Shown here piece after piece: positions 1 to 8,388 of a stretch of 64,000 bases of DNA. Position 1 is the stretch's first letter, and the number at the start of each line of letters is the position of its first letter. Position numbers and translations under genes: made by a program. The stretch is from assembly GCF_029379315.1 (NCBI RefSeq), contig NZ_JAQYWQ010000004.1, positions 80,659-144,658 on the forward strand, given 5' to 3'. Source of the DNA: Nostoc sp. S13. GTDB lineage: Bacteria; Cyanobacteriota; Cyanobacteriia; Cyanobacteriales; Nostocaceae. The notes beneath the pieces are model-generated. The model saw only the letters and a list, made by a program, of their open reading frames with translations, was not told the DNA's origin and searched no databases.

Positions 1-432
1 TACCAGTTTGTTAACACGCACTTCAACTGCTTGATGTAGCATTCCCCGGCTGATGTCTGCAATCTCATCTGCCGAAATTACGCCACAAGAAATAAAGGTA
101 TCCTGCTGATTCCAAAGGTGGTTAAAGATGCGAACTTTTTTAAAAGTTGTCTCTCGCTCCTCTGGTGTCACTCCTACCAAGTGATTGATTTGTTCTTGGC
201 TCATGGGATTATGTGTACCCAGAGCGATCAAAAAATCCAGAGCCGCAACCCTTTTACCCAACTCCTGATGAAGCAATCGAAACATTTGAGGTATAGGAGC
301 AGTGCGGGTGCCATCTGGAATTAATATTAAGATGCGCTGTCCATCCAACTTAGGGTCTGCCAAAGCTTGATGAACTAGATCACAAACTTGCTCATCTGAA
401 AGTGTTCCGTTAGTTATAGCCAGTGAATACAT
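1..432 (-). CDS. hrmA: LarA/DUF2088-family nickel-dependent hydroxyacid epimerase, N-terminal part (HrmA-like)
   Basis: The reading frame starts at 432 and runs off the window edge, so only the first 144 residues are visible. They show the LarA-family N-terminal signatures: a DGTRTAP motif (D40 to P46) and an LGTHNP motif (L71 to P76) whose His74 corresponds to a catalytic His of lactate racemase LarA. LarA homologues carry the nickel-pincer nucleotide cofactor and racemise or epimerise 2-hydroxyacids; gluconate/mannonate 2-epimerases are known in this superfamily. It starts 2 bases after the hrmU stop, so the two are surely one operon, and this position matches hrmA of the N. punctiforme hrmUA operon. 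Inferred role: D-mannonate to D-gluconate. Family is well supported; substrate is inferred from the neighbours. Confidence 0.8.
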   Translation of the reverse strand, partial: MYSLAITNGTLSDEQVCDLVHQALADPKLDGQRILILIPDGTRTAPIPQMFRLLHQELGKRVAALDFLIALGTHNPMSQEQINHLVGVTPEERETTFKKVRIFNHLWNQQDTFISCGVISADEIADISRGMLHQAVEVRVNKLV

Positions 433-434
433 TA

Positions 435-1271
435 TTAAACTCCACTGTAGATACTAAATCCACCGTCTACCGGCACAACTACCCCGTTGACAAAACTAGA
501 ACCAGAACTACATAACCAAATTAAAGTACTGAGTAATTCCTCCGGTTTTCCAAAACGTCCGGCGGGGGTATGGTCAATAATTTTTTGTCCGCGTATAGTC
601 AAGCTTCCATCTGGATTTAAGAGTAAATCTCGATTTTGCTCTCCAATAAAAAAACCTGGCGCGATCGCATTTACTCGCAGTCCATCACCATACTTTTGGG
701 CGAGTTCTACCGCTAGCCAGCGAGTAAAGTTATCTATCCCCGCTTTAGCGGCTGAGTAGCCAACCACGCGGCTAATCACCCGAATGGCAGACATGGAAGA
801 AATATTCACAATACAACCGTGGGGCTGATTTCTTTCCACCATTGCTTGACCAAAAACTTGGCTAGGCAGTAAAGTACCGAGTAAGTTGAGGCTAACTACT
901 TCCTCAAAAGCTGCGTGTGGCATATCAAAAATAGTAGCATCAGCAGTAATTGTGGCAGCAGGAATATTACCACCAGCCATATTTACTAAGATGTCTATAT
1001 TACCCCAACGCTGTATAATAGCAGCCCTAGCTATTTCTAATTGAGAGCGATCGCTAACATCTGCTACCACAGCCATACTTTCTCCACCATTAGCAGTAAT
1101 TTCAGCCACTACCGCACCCGCCCGTACTTCATTGCGACCCAAAACGGCGACTCGCGCACCAGCAAGGGACAAACCCTTTGCCATAGCCGCACCAAGCACA
1201 CCAGAACCGCCTGTGACTACTGCTACCTGCTCTTTCAAGCCAAAAAGTTTATTTAAAATCCAGTCTGGCAT
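435..1271 (-). CDS. hrmU: SDR-family fructuronate reductase / D-mannonate oxidoreductase (HrmU-like)
   Basis: A 278-residue short-chain dehydrogenase. The NAD(P)-binding TGGSGVLG motif is at residues 20-27, NMAGG at 97-101, the catalytic Ser near 158-159 and YSAAK (Tyr172, Lys176) follows. The ATG at 1271 was chosen because a GGGGAG ribosome site lies 6 bases upstream; a TTG one codon earlier is less likely. SDR enzymes of this type in uronate operons (for example the Bacillus UxuB/YjmF type) interconvert fructuronate and mannonate. The N. punctiforme homologue was named hrmU and compared with 2-keto-3-deoxygluconate dehydrogenases. It sits between the isomerase hrmI and the epimerase hrmA, which supports fructuronate reduction. 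Exact substrate and cofactor are inferred. Confidence 0.85.
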   Translation of the reverse strand: MPDWILNKLFGLKEQVAVVTGGSGVLGAAMAKGLSLAGARVAVLGRNEVRAGAVVAEITANGGESMAVVADVSDRSQLEIARAAIIQRWGNIDILVNMAGGNIPAATITADATIFDMPHAAFEEVVSLNLLGTLLPSQVFGQAMVERNQPHGCIVNISSMSAIRVISRVVGYSAAKAGIDNFTRWLAVELAQKYGDGLRVNAIAPGFFIGEQNRDLLLNPDGSLTIRGQKIIDHTPAGRFGKPEELLSTLIWLCSSGSSFVNGVVVPVDGGFSIYSGV

Positions 1272-1397
1272 CAACGACTCCCCTACTTAGTACAACATTA
1301 TTTCATTATTCTCTCCGTACCTCTCCGTACCTCCGCGCCCCTCTGCGCTTCCCTCTGCGCTCCTTTGCGTTAAAATTCCCCCCTCAATTTCTAGTCC

Positions 1398-2819
1398 TTA
1401 GTCCAATTTGTAAGCAACCTTAGCAAGGTCATAAGCCAAAGCGCGAGCCATATCATACCCTTCCTCCTCCTCAACCAATCCACGCGTTACCAATCCAGCT
1501 AACCAGTTACAAGCTACTCGCCGCCAGACATTGTGACGAGCCGGAATAGAAACGAAAGCCCGTGTATCATCATTAAACCCAGCAGTATTATAAAGTCCAG
1601 CAGTTTCCATTACCTGATTGAAATAGCGCTCCATGCCATTTACGCTGTCGTGAAACCACCAAGGTGGCCCGAGCAGTATGGTAGGATAATGACCAGCTAA
1701 CGGAGCCATCTCCCGGCTTAGGGTGCTTTCATCCATGCCAAAAATGATTAAGTGGAAACGCTGATCATTACCGTAAGCTGATAACAACGGGCGCAGATTT
1801 TGAGTCCATTCTATTTTTAGCGGAATATCAGCACCTTTATCAGATCCAAACAGCTTAAATAAAGCCGGGTTATGGTTACGCATAACACCACAATGCATTT
1901 GCATCACCAAGCCATCTTCCACACTCATCCGCGCCATTTCCATGAACATATGACCGGTAAAATGTTCTACATCACCTGGATTCAACTTGCCGGTTAATGC
2001 TCTAGCAAAGATAGCTTCTGCTTCTTGGTCAGAAAGGCGTGTGGTATAAGGTGTAGCTGCACCTTGATCGGTAGCTGTCGCGCCCATTTTTTTAAAGAAA
2101 GCTCGACGTTCTTCTAAAGCTTGCACAAAAGCAGCGTAAGTATTAATTTCTCTACCGACAGTGCTTTCCAATTTGGTCAGATTTTCGCGCCAACCAGGAG
2201 CATCGAGGTTAACGACTGCATCTGGTCGGAAAGTTGGTCTGATTTGAGTAAAACCTGATTCGTGGAGCGATCGCTGATTCTCTAGGTTATCACTGGCTGC
2301 ATCGGTAGTACAAAGCACTTCGATGTTAAAGCGTTTGAATAAAGCACGAGGGGAGAACTGAGGCAAAGCTAACAAACCTTCCAGGTAATCATAGATATGT
2401 CCGGCATTGCCAGAGTTTAAAGGTTCATCGACACCAAAGACGTTTGTTAGTTCATCTTTCAACCACAACCCAGAGGGAGTACCCTGGAATAGATAAAAAT
2501 GTTCGGCGAACAATTGCCAGATTTTGCGGTGGTCAGTTTCTGGTGGTGAACCATCACTGGTAGGTATGCCCAAAGCTTGCAGAGGTACACCCCGACTATA
2601 GAGCATACGCAAAAGGTAGTGATCAGGAATAATCAGTAATTCCGTCGGTGAACCAAAACGGGCTACTGGATTAGCTAATAAGGCTGGATCTACGTGCCCG
2701 TGTGGGCAGACTAAGGGTAGCGCAGATATGCTATCGAAAAATTCATGGGCTAGTCGTCTTTGAACTGGTTCTGGAGAAAAGCAGCGATCGGGAGATAAAC
2801 TCGGTTTTTTAGTTAACAT
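1398..2819 (-). CDS. hrmI: Uronate isomerase (UxaC family, HrmI)
   Basis: A 473-residue member of the glucuronate isomerase family (amidohydrolase fold), the usual family length. The metal-binding HGH motif is at residues 40-42 in PHGHVDP, and family signatures such as CTTDAASD and GPPWWFHDS are present. UxaC converts D-glucuronate to D-fructuronate (and galacturonate to tagaturonate) in the cytoplasm. The product of the oxygenase HrmE is glucuronate and the next gene is an SDR reductase, so glucuronate to fructuronate is the likely step. The 123-base gap to hrmU holds only low-complexity spacer. This is hrmI of the N. punctiforme hormogonium-repression locus. Confidence 0.93.
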   Translation of the reverse strand: MLTKKPSLSPDRCFSPEPVQRRLAHEFFDSISALPLVCPHGHVDPALLANPVARFGSPTELLIIPDHYLLRMLYSRGVPLQALGIPTSDGSPPETDHRKIWQLFAEHFYLFQGTPSGLWLKDELTNVFGVDEPLNSGNAGHIYDYLEGLLALPQFSPRALFKRFNIEVLCTTDAASDNLENQRSLHESGFTQIRPTFRPDAVVNLDAPGWRENLTKLESTVGREINTYAAFVQALEERRAFFKKMGATATDQGAATPYTTRLSDQEAEAIFARALTGKLNPGDVEHFTGHMFMEMARMSVEDGLVMQMHCGVMRNHNPALFKLFGSDKGADIPLKIEWTQNLRPLLSAYGNDQRFHLIIFGMDESTLSREMAPLAGHYPTILLGPPWWFHDSVNGMERYFNQVMETAGLYNTAGFNDDTRAFVSIPARHNVWRRVACNWLAGLVTRGLVEEEEGYDMARALAYDLAKVAYKLD

Positions 2820-2903
2820 AATTTTTGTTTGATTAAAATTTTTTCAAATTACTACTTCCCACTCCCCACTCCCCATCTCAGTCGTGGTCTAAATACCTGA
2901 AAA

Positions 2904-3929
2904 TTACTCTAATGCTGCACTACTACCACGCTGTACTAGAAAAGGAGATAAAACGCGGTTTTCTACAGTTTTTTCTTCTAATAAATCGAGTAACATTTGC
3001 ATGGCATAGCCACCAATTTCTAACATTGGCTGGCTGACTGTGGTCAGTGCTGGCGTAACATAACAGCCCAAAGCAATACCATCAAATCCGACAAGGCTTA
3101 AACTTCGCGGTACTAAAATACCTAGTTCTTGGCAGGCTAATAGAGCGCCAATCGCCACCATATCGTTGTAACAAAATATGCCTGTAACTTCAGCAGTTAA
3201 TAATTTAGAAAGCATATTTTGTCCGGTAGCAACATCGCTGATTCTGGTATCATCCTCATCACTAATTGCAACCCAATCAGTATTTTGTGGTAGACCAGCT
3301 TCAGCAAGAGCCATTCCATATCCTTCCAGGCGCTGCTGGTTTGACCTGCTGCGATCGCCCACACCCAGATAACCAATAGCGGTGTGTCCCAGACTTATGA
3401 GATGCTCTACGGCTAATTTAGCACCTAAGCGATCGTCTATTGCTACTGAGTGAAATATTTCTGATTGATCTTCAGTCTGGCTATTAATCAAAACTGTTGG
3501 CACAGCAATTTGCGTTAGTTGTTTGGTATGCTGTTTACTAATTCGTGAGTCCGCTACTAAGATCCCGTCCACCCGGCGGCGATGAAAAGTATCAATAGCT
3601 GCTATTTCTTCCTCAAAATTTCGGTGGGAAGCACTTAACAAAACACTCAAACCTGCCGGTCTAGCTATCTTCTCAATTCCCTCTACTACCTCAGCGAAAA
3701 AGGGATCTGCGATAGAAGTCACCACTACACCAATGCTATTAGTACGTTTATTTTGTAAGCTTTGAGCAATAGCGTTCGGCACATAGCTCATCTCCTGCGC
3801 CAGTCGTTTAATTTCTTCTCGCACTTTCGGACTAATTAGAGGGTTATCTCGCAAAGCGCGTGAAACTGTAGAATGAGAAACACCTGCTCTTTGAGCAATA
3901 TCTTCAATTGAAATTCTTCGTTTATTCAT
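2904..3929 (-). CDS. hrmR: LacI/GalR-family repressor HrmR
   Basis: A 341-residue LacI-family regulator. Residues 4-60 form the helix-turn-helix and hinge (IEDIAQRAGVSHSTVSRAL), followed by a periplasmic-binding-protein-like effector domain. It is divergent from hrmK and leads hrmI, hrmU and hrmA. In N. punctiforme HrmR binds DNA at hrmR and hrmE and is released in vitro by galacturonate. Palindromes matching that arrangement lie at 3951-3974 (its own promoter) and at 4683-4732 (in front of hrmE), so autorepression and control of hrmE are expected. The natural inducer is probably a uronate or a related pathway intermediate (inference). Confidence 0.92.
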   Translation of the reverse strand: MNKRRISIEDIAQRAGVSHSTVSRALRDNPLISPKVREEIKRLAQEMSYVPNAIAQSLQNKRTNSIGVVVTSIADPFFAEVVEGIEKIARPAGLSVLLSASHRNFEEEIAAIDTFHRRRVDGILVADSRISKQHTKQLTQIAVPTVLINSQTEDQSEIFHSVAIDDRLGAKLAVEHLISLGHTAIGYLGVGDRSRSNQQRLEGYGMALAEAGLPQNTDWVAISDEDDTRISDVATGQNMLSKLLTAEVTGIFCYNDMVAIGALLACQELGILVPRSLSLVGFDGIALGCYVTPALTTVSQPMLEIGGYAMQMLLDLLEEKTVENRVLSPFLVQRGSSAALE

Positions 3930-3950
3930 TTTTTATTTTAATGTTTTTAT

Positions 3951-3974
3951 ATTAATGCACACCTGTGCATTAAT
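3951..3974. promoter_or_regulatory. HrmR operator O1 (palindrome in the hrmR-hrmK divergent promoter)
   Basis: Two perfect 11-base inverted half-sites, ATTAATGCACA and TGTGCATTAAT, are separated by CC. The symmetry and size are typical of a LacI-family operator. It lies 21 bases upstream of the hrmR start and about 70 bases upstream of hrmK, so it could control both directions. Related sites with a TGCACA core recur before hrmE. Confidence 0.8.
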
Positions 3975-4044
3975 ATGTATTATAGAAAATAATCATTATT
4001 TGTCAAGAGATTTAATACAACTCCCTTTTTAATGGAAAGGAGTC

Positions 4045-4599
4045 ATGAGTCGTGAATTCTGCCTCCGTTTGAATAACTTAACTTTTCTTAAGAAAAATAT
4101 GAGCAAGCAGTCAATGATTATTATCGTAATGGGTGTCTCCGGTTCTGGTAAAACCACCATCGGAAAACTGCTAGCAGACTCGTTAGAATGGGAGTTTAGC
4201 GACGCTGATGCTTTCCACTCGCCAGAGAATGTTGAGAAAATGCAGCGCGGTATCCCTCTGAGTGAAGCTGACAGGATGCCTTGGTTGCAAGATTTGCAAA
4301 CAGCTATTAAACACTGGCTGGAAGAAAATCAAAATGTGGTGCTGGCGTGTTCGGCTTTAAAAAACAGCTATCGGCAATTTTTGCTATTGGATAGCGTTCG
4401 CATCAAGCTAGTTTACCTCAAAGGGTCTTATGAGTTGATTCAAATGCGGTTGCAAGAGCGTCGCAATCATTACATGAGCGAAAAACTGCTTAACAGCCAG
4501 TTTTATACTCTTGAAGAACCATTGGATACCATATCTATGGATGTTGCACAACCACCACAGGTAATTGTCCAAAACATTAGAACGGCTTTGGGAATTTAG
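4045..4599 (+). CDS. hrmK: Gluconokinase (GntK family, HrmK)
   Basis: A small P-loop kinase of the GntK family. GVSGSGKTT (residues 30-38 from this start) is the Walker A motif; a DADAFHSPEN substrate region and an ALKNSYR segment follow, as in gluconokinases. It phosphorylates D-gluconate to 6-phosphogluconate, which enters the oxidative pentose phosphate pathway. The ATG at 4045 is only 2 bases from a GGAAAGGAG sequence; the ATG at 4099 would give 166 residues, closer to the family length, but has a weaker ribosome site. It matches hrmK, divergent from hrmR and upstream of hrmE. It gives the uronate/mannonate chain an exit to central metabolism if HrmA makes gluconate. Confidence 0.9.
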   Translation: MSREFCLRLNNLTFLKKNMSKQSMIIIVMGVSGSGKTTIGKLLADSLEWEFSDADAFHSPENVEKMQRGIPLSEADRMPWLQDLQTAIKHWLEENQNVVLACSALKNSYRQFLLLDSVRIKLVYLKGSYELIQMRLQERRNHYMSEKLLNSQFYTLEEPLDTISMDVAQPPQVIVQNIRTALGI

Positions 4600-4682
4600 C
4601 TTATTGGTAACAACCGTAAGATTAAGATTAATCACGCTTCTATGAAAACATCAAAGACGAAATGAAACTTAACACACATTTA

Positions 4683-4696
4683 TGCACAGGTGTGCA
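4683..4696. promoter_or_regulatory. HrmR operator O2 upstream of hrmE
   Basis: TGCACA and TGTGCA inverted half-sites are separated by GG, the same core as the site at 3951-3974. It lies 84 bases before the hrmE start and after the hrmK stop, which suggests that hrmE has its own HrmR-controlled promoter. Confidence 0.7.
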
Positions 4697-4718
4697 AGGA
4701 TAAGTTCAATACAGTTTT

Positions 4719-4732
4719 TGCATACCTGTACA
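4719..4732. promoter_or_regulatory. HrmR operator O3 upstream of hrmE (imperfect)
   Basis: TGCATA CC TGTACA is an imperfect version of the same operator. Its centre is 36 bases from the centre of the site at 4683-4696, 3 to 4 helical turns, so cooperative binding is possible. It lies 48 bases upstream of the hrmE start. Confidence 0.5.
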
Positions 4733-4779
4733 TAAAATAAAGTCCCATTTAACAAATCAATATCGACAAGTAAAAAGTT

Positions 4780-5676
4780 ATGTCTCAAACTCTAAATAAT
4801 GCAATTGCTCAAGCTCAAAACAATCCTTTACATTCCCTAGAAGAATGGGAAAAAGACTTACTTAATCGCTATCCAGACCCAGACAGCATCGTTAAAGAAG
4901 GTAAAACTACCCAAGAGTATAGGAATTACGAAGCGCCTACTAGAGAGACGGTGAAAGAGTTCTATCGGTTAAATCATATTAATCAAACGTATGATTTTGT
5001 ATTAGAGAAAAAAGAACACTTTCTGAAGTTGGATAAGAAAGAAATGTCTGTTTGGGATGCATTAGAATTTTTGAATCAATTGGTTGATGATTCCGATCCT
5101 GATACAGACTTAGATCAGTTACAGCATCTATTGCAAACATCAGAAGCGATTCGCGCTGATAATCACCCAGACTGGATGGTACTTACTGGCTTATTTCACG
5201 ATATGGGGAAGGTACTTTGCTTATTTGGTGAACCCCAATGGGCCACAGTAGGCGATACCTATCCTGTGGGTTGTGCATTTTCTGATAAAATTGTTTTCTC
5301 AGAATTTTTCCAAGAAAACCCTGATTACAATAACCCTCTATATAACACTACATATGGTATTTACGAACCGAATTGTGGTTTGAGTAATGTACACATGTCA
5401 TGGGGACATGATGAGTATGTATATTACATAATGAAAAACTATTTGCCCGAATCTGCATTGTACATCCTCCGCTATCACTCATTTTATCCTCAACATCGCG
5501 AAAATGCTTACGAATATTTGATGGATAAACACGATAAAGAAATGTTTAAATGGGTGAAATTATTCAATCCCTACGATTTATATTCAAAGAACCCTAATCC
5601 TCCAGATTGGCAAAAATTAAAGCCTTACTATGAAGATTTAGTGGCAAAATACTTACCCAGAACCTTAAAATTATAA
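4780..5676 (+). CDS. hrmE: myo-Inositol oxygenase (MIOX family, HrmE)
   Basis: A 298-residue protein that aligns by eye along its whole length with animal myo-inositol oxygenase, a di-iron HD-fold enzyme that converts myo-inositol plus O2 to D-glucuronate. All six iron ligands of the mammalian enzyme have counterparts: His116, His140 and Asp141 (LFHDMGK), His210 (SWGHDEY), His233 (RYHSFYP) and Asp266 (FNPYDLY). The [16 protein letters not shown] segment is also typical. The N. punctiforme gene in this position, hrmE, was called an aldehyde reductase; mammalian MIOX once carried a similar aldehyde-reductase-like name, which may explain that label. The product glucuronate is the substrate of HrmI. 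Two operator-like palindromes precede it. Confidence 0.93.
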   Translation: MSQTLNNAIAQAQNNPLHSLEEWEKDLLNRYPDPDSIVKEGKTTQEYRNYEAPTRETVKEFYRLNHINQTYDFVLEKKEHFLKLDKKEMSVWDALEFLNQLVDDSDPDTDLDQLQHLLQTSEAIRADNHPDWMVLTGLFHDMGKVLCLFGEPQWATVGDTYPVGCAFSDKIVFSEFFQENPDYNNPLYNTTYGIYEPNCGLSNVHMSWGHDEYVYYIMKNYLPESALYILRYHSFYPQHRENAYEYLMDKHDKEMFKWVKLFNPYDLYSKNPNPPDWQKLKPYYEDLVAKYLPRTLKL

Positions 5677-6255
5677 ATCTCTACCATTTGCAAAAGCAAA
5701 GAATTTAAAAAATACCCTACAGATATTAGAACTGATTGGGGTTACTTTTTCTAATGATGAATTACAACTCTTCAGCAAGCCTAAACCGAGCGGAATATTT
5801 TGTAACAATGAAATAACTTCTTTGACTTTGTAAAGTTCGATAAACGGGGATCATATTTGGAATAATGCAGGTTAAACTAAAATTAATGTCTAAACCAAAT
5901 ACAAACTCACAACTTTGACAAGATTTAAGACCAGGCTCTACTAATTTTAGTTAAAAGCTGTTTTTCGCCTACGCACTTCCAAATTTAATTTCACAAAAAC
6001 ATGTGAGTTTTTGACGTAGTGTAGTGCTCATAGTTTTGCTTTAAAAAACAAAACATTTAAATTTAGGGGAATTAATAGCGCTAACTCCAATCAGGTAACA
6101 ATATAAGACCTTTGAGATGAGTTGGAATTGCCAAAAGCAGCAGTACTGCTAGGTTATATCTGAAGTTTTCAGACCTAGCTAATATTGTGATAAATTGGCA
6201 AATTTATATTCTACTGACCTTTTTGAATCAAATTTAAATCCGTTGTTAGAAATAA
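5677..6255. other. Long intergenic region upstream of frtA1
   Basis: No convincing gene is seen in these 579 bases. The length suggests a promoter and long leader for the transporter genes. No TGCACA-type HrmR palindrome was found here, so control may differ from that of hrmE. Confidence 0.5.
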
Positions 6256-7266
6256 ATGAATATGAAGAGAATTGCGCTCATAGTTGGGATATTAGGTTTC
6301 GCGGTTGTTGGTTGCACAAATGGCGCTCAAAATGACAACACTGCTACTAATACTACTAACACCGCTACTAATATAAGTGCAAAGAGTCAGGTTAGTACTC
6401 CAAATAGAAAATTGCAAACAATCGGTGTTGCTCTTGGTGACTTGGGCAATCCCTTTTATAATGCAGTGCAGAAGGGGGCTGAGACAGAAGCCAAGAAAAT
6501 CGGGGATAATATCAGAGTTAGTGCGGTTTCCAGTGCTTTTGACCTGAACCAACAAACCAATCAAATCGAAAATTTTACGGCTGCAAATACTGACCTAATT
6601 ATCCTCAGCGCTGTTGACAAAAAAGGAGTTAAACCAGTTATTGACCAAGCAAGGCTTGCAGGTAAAATTGTCATTGCAGTAGATTCAGCCGTTGATGCAG
6701 ATGTGGATGCGATGATTAGCTCCAACAATACCCAAGCGGGAGAGATTGGTTGCCAATATATAGCCGATCGCATCAAAGGTCAAGGTAGTGTAGTCATTCT
6801 CAACGGGACTCCGATGGACTCAATCAATCAGCGAGTCAGTGGCTGCGAGAAGTCATTGTCCAAATATCCGAATATTAAACTCATCTCTAAAGAGCAAAAC
6901 GCTGAAGGGACTAGGGATGGAGGACTGAGAGTCATGAGCGATTTACTCACAACCTTTCCCAAAATTGATGCCGTTTTTGCCACTAACGATCAAAGCGGTG
7001 TGGGCGCAGATTTAGCAGCTAGACAAGCAAGACGTAAAGAATTTTTTATTGTTGGGGTTGACGGTTCACCAGATGCAACCAAAGCAATGGAAGATAAAGA
7101 TGGTCTATTTGCTGCAACTGCTGCTCAAAATCCCGCAGGAATGGCCCAAAAAGCGGTTCAGATTGGCAACGATATCATTCAGGGGAAAAAACCCGACTCA
7201 TCTAACATTCTAATTCCAGTCAACTTGGTTACTAGAGAGAATCTGAGCAACTACAAAGGTTGGTAA
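6256..7266 (+). CDS. frtA: Sugar ABC transporter substrate-binding lipoprotein (FrtA-like, copy 1)
   Basis: A 336-residue periplasmic sugar-binding protein (ribose/fructose/inositol-binding type 1 family). The N-terminus is a lipoprotein signal ending in FAVVGC (Cys20), followed by a Thr/Asn-rich linker. The binding domain starts near residue 55 (TIGVALGDLGNPFYNAV) and carries family motifs such as DLNQQTNQIENF and VGVDGSPDA. It delivers sugar to the FrtB/FrtC complex. A close paralogue follows at 7336. Position in a hrm-frt-glcP block supports a fructose transporter as characterised in Anabaena and Nostoc; inositol or ribose are alternatives given the hrmE context. Confidence 0.85.
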   Translation: MNMKRIALIVGILGFAVVGCTNGAQNDNTATNTTNTATNISAKSQVSTPNRKLQTIGVALGDLGNPFYNAVQKGAETEAKKIGDNIRVSAVSSAFDLNQQTNQIENFTAANTDLIILSAVDKKGVKPVIDQARLAGKIVIAVDSAVDADVDAMISSNNTQAGEIGCQYIADRIKGQGSVVILNGTPMDSINQRVSGCEKSLSKYPNIKLISKEQNAEGTRDGGLRVMSDLLTTFPKIDAVFATNDQSGVGADLAARQARRKEFFIVGVDGSPDATKAMEDKDGLFAATAAQNPAGMAQKAVQIGNDIIQGKKPDSSNILIPVNLVTRENLSNYKGW

Positions 7267-7335
7267 TACTAATTCGTAATTAGGACACACTCGGTTCAAA
7301 ATTTGGTGTAAGTAAGAATGAGTTTTAGGAGATAT

Positions 7336-8388
7336 ATGAATGTGAAAAAGATTACGTTCACTTCTGGTGTTACGCTTCGCGTAATCGCAGCTAGCCTACT
7401 AGGTATTATTAGTGGTAGTCTTGTTGGCTGTACAAATGGTTCTGCTGATCGCAACACTGCTACTAACACTGATACCAAACCGGCTACGAATATAAGTGCA
7501 GAGAATAAGACTGCCACTGGGAATACAAAATTACGATCAGTTGCCTTCACTGTTGGTGATTTAAGTAATCCTTTCTTCGTGCTCATGGGACAAGCAACTG
7601 AGGCAGAGGCGAAGAAAATTGGCGGTAAGGATGTCAATGTTAGCGTAGTTTCCAGTGCCTACGACCTCAACCAACAAGCCAATCAAATTGAAAACTTTAC
7701 TGCTGCCAATACTGATATAATTATCGTAAATGCTGCTGATAAAAGTGGCATTAAGCCAGCAATTGAAAAAGCGAAACTTGCAGGCAGAATTGTCATTGCA
7801 GTAGATACTGGTGCTGAAGGAGGTGTGGATGCCACCATTACTACTAATAATGTCCAAGCTGGAGAAGTTAGTTGCAAATATATTGCTGACCGCCTCAAAG
7901 GGAAAGGCAATGTAGTAATAGTTAACGGGCCGCCAGTGGACTCAGTGATTCAGCGAGTTAGTGGCTGCGAGAATGTATTATCTAAATATCCCGATATCAA
8001 AATCCTTTCTAAAAACCAGAATGCAGAAGGTAGTCGGGATGGAGGACTCAGAGTTATGACTGATTTGCTCACAACCTTTCCGAAAATTGATGCTGTTTTT
8101 GCCATCAATGATCCGAGTGGAGTCGGCGCAGAACTAGCAGCTAATCAAGCACAACGTAAAGATTTCTTTATTGTCGGGGTTGATGGTGCGCCAGAAGCAA
8201 TAACTGCGATCGCTGCTAAAGATGGTTTATATGCGGCAACTGCTACTCAAAATCCGCGAGGGATGGCCGAAAAAGCAGTTCAGGTTGGTAACGACATCTT
8301 AAATGGGAAAAAACCAACTAGTTCTACCATTTTGATTCCAGTTAAGTTGGTCACAAAAGATAATGTCAGCACAGAAAAAGGCTGGTAA
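7336..8388 (+). CDS. frtA: Sugar ABC transporter substrate-binding lipoprotein (FrtA-like, copy 2)
   Basis: A tandem paralogue of the preceding gene, 350 residues. The signal peptide ends at SGSLVGC and is longer than in copy 1. The ATG at 7336 was chosen because AGGAG ends 4 bases upstream and ATG-AAT matches the start of copy 1; an in-frame ATG at 7318 lies before that ribosome site. The binding domain is very similar (DLNQQANQIENF, VGVDGAPEA), with differences scattered through the protein. The pair may bind different sugars or differ in regulation. It shares the upstream context and probably the transcript of copy 1. Confidence 0.85.
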   Translation: MNVKKITFTSGVTLRVIAASLLGIISGSLVGCTNGSADRNTATNTDTKPATNISAENKTATGNTKLRSVAFTVGDLSNPFFVLMGQATEAEAKKIGGKDVNVSVVSSAYDLNQQANQIENFTAANTDIIIVNAADKSGIKPAIEKAKLAGRIVIAVDTGAEGGVDATITTNNVQAGEVSCKYIADRLKGKGNVVIVNGPPVDSVIQRVSGCENVLSKYPDIKILSKNQNAEGSRDGGLRVMTDLLTTFPKIDAVFAINDPSGVGAELAANQAQRKDFFIVGVDGAPEAITAIAAKDGLYAATATQNPRGMAEKAVQVGNDILNGKKPTSSTILIPVKLVTKDNVSTEKGW

